Shown: positions 14,198 to 19,215 of the stretch, in pieces | Layout of the letters: each line of letters begins with the position of its first letter | Position numbering within the stretch: position 1 is the first letter of the stretch | Source of the DNA: JAAZMI01 sp050942615 | Lineage (GTDB): Bacteria; Bacillota; Dethiobacteria; DTU022; UBA8154 | Assembly (NCBI GenBank): GCA_050942615.1 | Contig: JBMNNQ010000022.1 | Location: forward strand, 1-19,215 | Direction of reading: 5' to 3' | Length of the DNA stretch: 19,215 nucleotides | Translations under genes and position numbers: made by a program | The notes under the pieces: generated by a model | Seen by the model: only the letters and a program-made list of their open reading frames with translations | What the model was told of the DNA's origin: nothing | Databases searched by the model: none

Positions 14198-14377
14198 TTT
14201 CTACTAATCCGACCCAAAAATTATTTGGCATAACTTTGATATTAAACCCTAAAGGGTTCTCAGGAGCATCTGTTTTTAACAGTAAATGCCCCTTGTTTAT
14301 TATCCACGCCCAGTCCTTCAACAGTGTTCGCCAATAAATATACCAAATCAGGAAAGATTTTGTAGGTAAAAAACCTT
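14198..14377 (-). pseudogene. Possible decayed coding remnant downstream of the DUF4198 gene
   Basis: Two overlapping minus-strand frames carry protein-like text: LVYLLANTVEGLGVDNKQ then GAFTVKN in one, and TDAPENPLGFNIKVMPNN then FWVGLVEI in another, which ends at the palindrome. A single frameshift near 14265 would join them. No ribosome site supports an intact gene, and a 68-codon frame starting at 14399 overlaps the DUF4198 gene. I do not recognise the family. It could be a frameshifted small gene or chance. Confidence 0.25.
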
Positions 14378-15130
14378 TTAGTTTAAAACCATAAACCATA
14401 AAGTTGCCACAAAGGATGTTTCATCATAAATCCCTTCTTTACCTTCTTGTAAACGATGGCGAACTGCCATCATGTAGTAACCGGGTTTACTGGTATTTAA
14501 ACGGATTTCACCCCCGCCGTCTGTTGTTTCCTGCCATTGCTGAAAACCCCCCGGGCCTTTAGACATTATATCTACAGCCTTATTGGCAAGGGGAGAACCA
14601 CAAAATATTACCTGTAAAACAATTTGTTCGCCCGCACTCCAGCGCTTCCAGTTGGGAACCACAATTTCCAATGTGGTGTCTAATCGCGGGGGGGCATTTT
14701 CGATGCCATGCCCTACGGGCACAAAGACTTGCGCATATTGCTCATAACGAACCGCCCGGGCTGCATCCGGATGCTCCCTGTAGGTGCCCCGATCATATTC
14801 CCCATTTTTATTTAAAACATAGTTACCAGTGTGCATGGCAACCAATTGATAAAAACCGTCGACAGGGGTAGTAATCTTCAAAGAATAATGATCTGCACTG
14901 CCCTTTACTAGCGTAACATCTTTTTTTTCACCTGTGGGAAACACTGCCCATGCTTTGAGGCCTTCTTTCTGGGGAAGCCCGTCTGTTTCCATATTGCAGC
15001 CCCATTTAAAAAGCGCTGCAAAATCTTCACCCTTGTGCCCATGGTTGCTGGTCATTTCTAACCACCCTTCATGACCATGGACCATTTGATCTGTAGTGTC
15101 CTGCAAATTTTTATCACGTTCGTTACCCAT
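14378..15130 (-). CDS. DUF4198-family protein, His-rich N-terminus, no signal peptide
   Basis: A 250-residue protein. The core resembles DUF4198 (once confused with NikM) proteins: an HGHEGWLEM segment near residue 18, DGFYQLVAMHTGNYV, TLEIVVPNWKRWSAGEQIVLQVIFCGSPLANKAV and a closing beta segment TDGGGEIRLNTSKPGYYMMAVRH. Members are usually exported and found near nickel/cobalt uptake genes. This copy starts MGNERDKNLQDTTDQMVHGHEG with no hydrophobic signal, so it is predicted cytoplasmic. ATG 15130 is supported by AAGGAGG with a 6-base spacer, so a missed signal peptide is unlikely. Several His (HGHEG, NHGHKGED) could bind metal. Single gene; no transporter adjoins it. Confidence 0.72.
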   Translation of the reverse strand: MGNERDKNLQDTTDQMVHGHEGWLEMTSNHGHKGEDFAALFKWGCNMETDGLPQKEGLKAWAVFPTGEKKDVTLVKGSADHYSLKITTPVDGFYQLVAMHTGNYVLNKNGEYDRGTYREHPDAARAVRYEQYAQVFVPVGHGIENAPPRLDTTLEIVVPNWKRWSAGEQIVLQVIFCGSPLANKAVDIMSKGPGGFQQWQETTDGGGEIRLNTSKPGYYMMAVRHRLQEGKEGIYDETSFVATLWFMVLN

Positions 15131-15408
15131 TATGAACCTCCTTGCGCTTCATGTTTTCAGCATAGCATTTTCTCAGAGCAGAAAAACTCCCGGTCAATCA
15201 AACCTTTAGCAGAAATAGAAAGCACGGGCCCCCTGATGTTACACTTATTTAATTTGTGTTACTATAATTCGACATTATATTTATGGTCTCCTGCTATATT
15301 TTTTATATTTTTAGCAAGTTACCTATGACCCTTCGTTAAGGGTCCCCTGGAAAACCTTCAACGCTTCATACAGGGCTCATTTAAGCCATTTATATAACAA
15401 AAGCAAGG
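15131..15408. other. Intergenic region between the helicase and DUF4198 genes
   Basis: There is no gene here. A perfect hairpin GACCCTT-CGTT-AAGGGTC (15327-15344) lies downstream of the helicase stop without a U-run. An A/T-rich stretch (15236-15315) resembles 10484-10583: GTGTTACTA occurs in both, and a 19-base block matches at 17 positions (15297-15315 with 10565-10583). The DUF4198 ribosome site is at the left end. Confidence 0.45.
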
Positions 15409-18400
15409 TCATGCCAAGCCCTTTCGGCTGGGAAATCCTGGCGGGGAGCGCCGCCCCTGGCCTTTTATATTTTCAATCGCGATGACAATCTCGCTCCTTA
15501 AATCCTTAATGCGCCTTTCAATGCGTTCCAGGTAGTTATCGCCTAAAAACCGCCGCAGGGTTGCCAGTTCGGCCCGGAAACGCTTCATTCCCTTCTTGGA
15601 AACTTTGCCGTCCATTTCTTCTATTATCAGCCGGCGCAGGGTATAGCGCGGTAAGGTCTGGAATTCCTTAAGATCACGCAGCAGGGTTTGGATAAAAGGC
15701 AGATATCCTTCCAGGTCGGCAGCGTGCCTTTCCCAGGCGCTGCGCAGGTTGTTTTCAGCCCTGATCAGCAGGGATTGTTCGCCGGGCCGCCTGTGTACCT
15801 GTTCACGGTAGTTCTTAACTGTCCCATAAGCGGGCCAAAATAATGCGCTCAGGGCCTCCCGGGGTGTTTCCGGCCGGCAGCGAACCAGCGGCAGCGCTTT
15901 TTCGAGGATCAGGGGGCGTACAGTTAAATTTTTACTTGCCGTATCAGGCACCAGGTGCATAAAAAGCTGCAAACCCTTCCGACGGAAAACCAGCAGTTCA
16001 TTGTGTAGAGCCCTTTTCGCCGTTTTTACCCTGGCTGGAAAATCAGCCAGTCCGGAGATCAGATCTGGGTGTTGCGCCTGCATTATAAAAAATTTCCGCC
16101 GGATCATCGTCAGCAGGCTTTCCTCTTCACCTTCCTCCGGGTTGCGGTTGATACGCCTGAAAAGCTCGGCAGGGGAAGGAGTTTCATCAGGGGCAAAAAT
16201 TTTCGCGTCCTCACCTAAAGTGTTGTGAATCAGGAACATCTTCTGTGCTGCAATTTCACGGCTTTTGACCACTTCGGCACCCTGCTCTGTTGGAAAAAAG
16301 TTATAGATAGACAATATCCGGAAAACCTTGCGCCCAATACGGTTGATGCGCCCCAGCCGCTGGATGACCCGCGTGGGATTCCAGGGAATATCATAGTTGA
16401 TCACCGCCCCGGCCCGGTTTAGGTTGATCCCCTCTGAAAGTTTATCAGTGGCTACCAGGATATCGAAATCATCGCGCTGCCCTGCTGCAGCATAGCCGGC
16501 GTCAAAGTTGGCGTTCAAATCTGTAAAAAACCCCTTGCCCAGCGAACCTTCGGCCATCAGCACGCGTTCAGGGAAAGCAGCCTGCAAAACAGGGGCAATG
16601 TGCCTCACTGTATCCTGGTATTCGCTAAAAATAACGACCTTGCGGCGCGGTTCACCGCTGCCAGGTCGAGCTTCCATAATTCCCCGCACAGCCTCCACAA
16701 GGCGTTTGCTTTTCGGATCATTCACCACCAGTTCCAGAACCTCCACCCGTGCCGCAATCTGTTGGAACAGCTTCAGGTCTGCACGGATATCCGCAAGGAA
16801 CTGTTCCGGTTCGTCAAAATCTTTAATAACGTAAACATGATCCTGGTGTGGCTGCAGGTTTTTATCTGCAGCCAGGCGTGCCGCAAACTGTTGCAGTTCC
16901 TCTTCAATCGTTTCTTCATCCTCTTCCCAGATTTTTTCTATTAAATTGCGATCAAGAATATATTGGCCTGTCTTTTGGATAAAATCTAAAATAATGGCAT
17001 GGATGCGTCCAAAGTTAGCCATGCTTTTCGCAAAAGCACCAAAAGAACTTTCAAAACGTTTGACCAGCAGACGGCGCATAAATTCGTAAAGGTTGCGCTG
17101 CTGCAGATAGGCAAAGTTACCTCTTTCATCCAGCTGTTTCAGTTCGCTGCGGTGTTCGTAAGCAAAAGGCTGGTAGATGGCGCCCCTAAACTGCCCTTCC
17201 TCACCAAAATAGTCATTTATAACCCGGTTGTAGAACGCCGACTGGGCCGGGGTCAGTTCGTAAAATAGTTCTTCGGGATCGGCAACCGCGGAAAGCGCTG
17301 TAATCTCCCGGGCATACACCGGATCGTGTTTCAGATCAAGCCGGTTGCGGCGGATGATCACCGGTTCTATAACACCCCTGATTTCAGCCGCCAGCTGTCC
17401 TACCCGCTCTTGGGTAAGTACTACATCAATAGGCGGAACAGTGGCAAAAATGTCGGCATAGTATTTCTCTGCCCGGGCCTGTTTTTCACCGCCGGCGGCA
17501 TGATAGCGGAGGATGTATGAAAGCTTGCGGAATTCGCTGTTGTAATGGGCAAAACGGGCCGCCAAACCTTCATCGAGGGTTAGCGTTGATTTGCCCGGCG
17601 GGATAAAAAGTTTGAGCAGGGCAAAGATATCCGCCGGCGCATTGTTGAAGGGGGTTGCCGTCAGCAGGATAACACCCCGGTTGGCACAGATCTGGCTCAG
17701 GCGTTCATAAGCCGCCGTATCTTCATTGCGGAAGCGGTGTGCCTCATCCACCACAATAGTAGTGACCTCCTCGCCGTACATTTCAAGATATTCCTGTACC
17801 TTGTCCAAAGCCCCCAGGGAATAGACTTCCCAGTCATATAGTTCAAAGTCGTTCAGGTATTTATACCAGCCGGTAGCTTTGGTTTGTCGATCACCGATCA
17901 AAGCCGGGGGACAGATCACGAGCCCGCGGCCACCTCGCTCCCGCGCCAGCCAACTGGCGATCACCGATTTCCCCAGCCCAACCACGTCAGCCAGTATCAC
18001 GCCGCCGTATTCCTCCAGCACGGTGAGCGCCTGCTGCACAGCCTCTTCCTGGTAACGGTATACCCTGTAACCCCGTTCTTCCATCAAACGTTTAATCTGT
18101 GGGCGGAGTGCTTTCTGTTCATTTAAATCCAAGTAGGTTTTAAGCAGCAGGGCATAGGCCTCAAACGGTGAAATTTCCGCCACCTGGGTTTGGCGGCTGA
18201 TGATGCGGCCGATCTGTTCCCGGCGTGCATCAATTTCGCTGAGCGGAATTGCTGTCGACCAGAGATCATCAAAATAGGCCTCTGCATCGTCCCAACCGTA
18301 ATCGCCAATTTCTACATTAAATTCATGCTGTCCCCATAAACCGGCACGGGTAAGGTTGCTGGAACCGGTAATAAAGCGCCCGGGGGCGTTGGTGAGCAGC

Positions 18401-18840
18401 TGCCCGGCCTCATCCAGGCAAAACAGGTACAACTTGGCGTGGTTGGGATCCAGTGTTTTGCGAATCTGCAGCCGGCCTTCTTCCAGAAGACGTAAAAAGA
18501 AAGAAACCTGTTCATAAAATTCCTGCGTATCCAGAGCTTCGTCCTGTAAGGCAGTGCGCAGGGAGGCATAAAACCGCCCTACTAGTTCCTGTTGGGTGCT
18601 GCCGGCCGCCTTAGGATCTACTATTTCCAACACCCGGCCCAGCCTCAAGTCTGCATCCAGCCCCACCAAAATTTTAAGATGCAGATCGCGGCGCCCTTTT
18701 AGCGCTCCATAGAGCTCCCGCCAGCCGGAAAAATAAAAAAAACCAACCAAAAATTTCAATTCCCGGCTGTGCCCGATCAGTGTCTGTAGCCGCCCCCCAA
18801 GGCTGCCCGGCCCGGCGTTGGTAATAAAATTTTTAGCCAC
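15409..18840 (-). CDS. PLD-nuclease / SNF2-type helicase fusion, probable defence or restriction component
   Basis: A 1143-residue DNA-dependent ATPase. Residues about 1-200 are a phospholipase D-like domain with His134 and Lys136 (NHAKLYLF) and GSSN at 149-152. The SNF2/superfamily 2 motor follows: Q-motif-like YRYQEEAV near 271, Walker A DVVGLGKS at 295-302, DEAH at 375-378, TAT at 404-406, and motif VI RVIQRLGRINRIGRK near 822-836. About 250 C-terminal residues have no motif I recognise. The GTG at 18840 overlaps the stop of the preceding methyltransferase-like gene by 8 bases, so translation is coupled; the N-terminus MAKNFITNAGPGSL is typical for the family. PLDc_N_Snf2-type helicases usually sit beside adenine methylases in restriction-like systems; DISARM is related in parts but keeps PLD and helicase separate. 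Confidence 0.92.
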   Translation of the reverse strand: MAKNFITNAGPGSLGGRLQTLIGHSRELKFLVGFFYFSGWRELYGALKGRRDLHLKILVGLDADLRLGRVLEIVDPKAAGSTQQELVGRFYASLRTALQDEALDTQEFYEQVSFFLRLLEEGRLQIRKTLDPNHAKLYLFCLDEAGQLLTNAPGRFITGSSNLTRAGLWGQHEFNVEIGDYGWDDAEAYFDDLWSTAIPLSEIDARREQIGRIISRQTQVAEISPFEAYALLLKTYLDLNEQKALRPQIKRLMEERGYRVYRYQEEAVQQALTVLEEYGGVILADVVGLGKSVIASWLARERGGRGLVICPPALIGDRQTKATGWYKYLNDFELYDWEVYSLGALDKVQEYLEMYGEEVTTIVVDEAHRFRNEDTAAYERLSQICANRGVILLTATPFNNAPADIFALLKLFIPPGKSTLTLDEGLAARFAHYNSEFRKLSYILRYHAAGGEKQARAEKYYADIFATVPPIDVVLTQERVGQLAAEIRGVIEPVIIRRNRLDLKHDPVYAREITALSAVADPEELFYELTPAQSAFYNRVINDYFGEEGQFRGAIYQPFAYEHRSELKQLDERGNFAYLQQRNLYEFMRRLLVKRFESSFGAFAKSMANFGRIHAIILDFIQKTGQYILDRNLIEKIWEEDEETIEEELQQFAARLAADKNLQPHQDHVYVIKDFDEPEQFLADIRADLKLFQQIAARVEVLELVVNDPKSKRLVEAVRGIMEARPGSGEPRRKVVIFSEYQDTVRHIAPVLQAAFPERVLMAEGSLGKGFFTDLNANFDAGYAAAGQRDDFDILVATDKLSEGINLNRAGAVINYDIPWNPTRVIQRLGRINRIGRKVFRILSIYNFFPTEQGAEVVKSREIAAQKMFLIHNTLGEDAKIFAPDETPSPAELFRRINRNPEEGEEESLLTMIRRKFFIMQAQHPDLISGLADFPARVKTAKRALHNELLVFRRKGLQLFMHLVPDTASKNLTVRPLILEKALPLVRCRPETPREALSALFWPAYGTVKNYREQVHRRPGEQSLLIRAENNLRSAWERHAADLEGYLPFIQTLLRDLKEFQTLPRYTLRRLIIEEMDGKVSKKGMKRFRAELATLRRFLGDNYLERIERRIKDLRSEIVIAIENIKGQGRRSPPGFPSRKGLA

Positions 18841-19215
18841 TTCCCCTCACGCTCCTTGCCTTGCTGATGCGCTCCCAGACCAGTTGACAGACCGCCCGGT
18901 AAACCTCCTTGCGTTCCTCCCCTGTCAAATTCAGGGCATCAAAGACAAGATCGTCCAGCGCCCTGCGATCGGGCAGCGGGTTGGGTTCCTGTTCGGCAAT
19001 GGGGATCCCAGATCGGGGGTCGATACCGCACTCGGTAAAGATATCCTGTATTTCTAGTCTGTACAAGCGTTTTAGATGTTTTTTCTCCATAGCTATAGAT
19101 GGAAATTTATTGATGTCAATTCCTTCTGTTTTAAGGGCACCCTCCCCCAAATTTGAACGACCATAGAGTTCCCTGACTAGTATTGCCACAACAGAAAAAA
19201 GTGAGGCAATATGTT
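18833..19215 (-). CDS. C-terminal part of a probable N6-adenine DNA methyltransferase, 5' end beyond window
   Basis: The frame is open through the right edge, so only about the last 126 residues are seen. SLFSVVAILVRELYGRSNLG followed by EGALKTEGIDINKFPSI resembles the C-terminal recognition-domain end of large N-6 adenine methyltransferases (type I/IIG-like). The remainder is a charged helical tail (RRALDDLVFDALNLTGEE, RKEVYRAVCQLVWERI). The catalytic NPPY motif, if present, lies off the window. It ends inside the start of the PLD-helicase gene (GTGGCTAA overlap). The methylase call is inferred from the tail and the neighbour. Confidence 0.65.
   Translation of the reverse strand, partial: HIASLFSVVAILVRELYGRSNLGEGALKTEGIDINKFPSIAMEKKHLKRLYRLEIQDIFTECGIDPRSGIPIAEQEPNPLPDRRALDDLVFDALNLTGEERKEVYRAVCQLVWERISKARSVRGSG

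Noticed and set aside
14193..14399. 68-codon minus-strand gene downstream of DUF4198
   Set aside because: No ribosome site, overlaps the DUF4198 coding end in another frame, and part of its protein-like text lies in a different frame. Kept only as a possible remnant.

Overview
The window looks like a chromosome segment of an anaerobic Clostridia-type Firmicute, perhaps in the Desulfotomaculum/Pelotomaculum/Thermincola range. This rests on strong AGGAGG-type ribosome sites with GTG and TTG starts, Gram-positive-style lipoprotein and ABC systems, desulfoferrodoxin, a CooT-type nickel protein, DUF5320/DUF134 genes and a selenocysteine-encoding UGA. The genus is an inference. No rRNA, tRNA, CRISPR array or intact insertion sequence was seen.

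Layout. (1) 1-3480, minus strand: two adjacent, translationally coupled ABC exporter half-transporters; the downstream one runs off the left edge. (2) 3842-10182, minus strand: a class I SAM-dependent methyltransferase, then a complete peptide/nickel-type ABC importer (lipoprotein binding protein, two permeases, one protein with both ATPases fused). REP-like repeats lie on each side of this block. (3) 10183-10959: a long non-coding stretch with a diverged direct repeat, a REP-like hairpin, a possible promoter and a 24-residue membrane-peptide ORF. (4) 10960-12150, plus strand: superoxide reductase (desulfoferrodoxin), then a peroxiredoxin whose catalytic residue is encoded by an in-frame UGA followed by a bacterial SECIS-like hairpin. 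Together they would reduce superoxide and then peroxide. (5) 12163-12347: three hairpins where convergent transcripts meet. (6) 12429-13040, minus strand: a CooT-like nickel protein and a zinc-ribbon/winged-helix regulator. Divergent from them, 13337-14083 carries a DUF5320 protein and a DUF134 HTH protein with a His-rich tail. Two good face-to-face promoters and an operator-like dyad lie between. (7) 14160-15130: a 38-bp palindrome, a possibly decayed coding remnant, and a DUF4198 protein with a His-rich N-terminus and no signal peptide. (8) 15409-19215, minus strand: a PLD-nuclease/SNF2-helicase fusion overlapping the 3' end of an apparent adenine-specific DNA methyltransferase, probably the edge of a restriction-modification or phage-defence island.

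The clearest unusual biology is the selenocysteine peroxiredoxin at 11431-12150, which ordinary gene callers would split at the UGA. It also lacks the usual resolving cysteine and has two well-placed starts. A second theme is transition metal, probably nickel: a CooT protein, a DUF4198 protein, His-rich tails and a peptide/nickel-family importer paired with a methyltransferase. That link is suggestive only.
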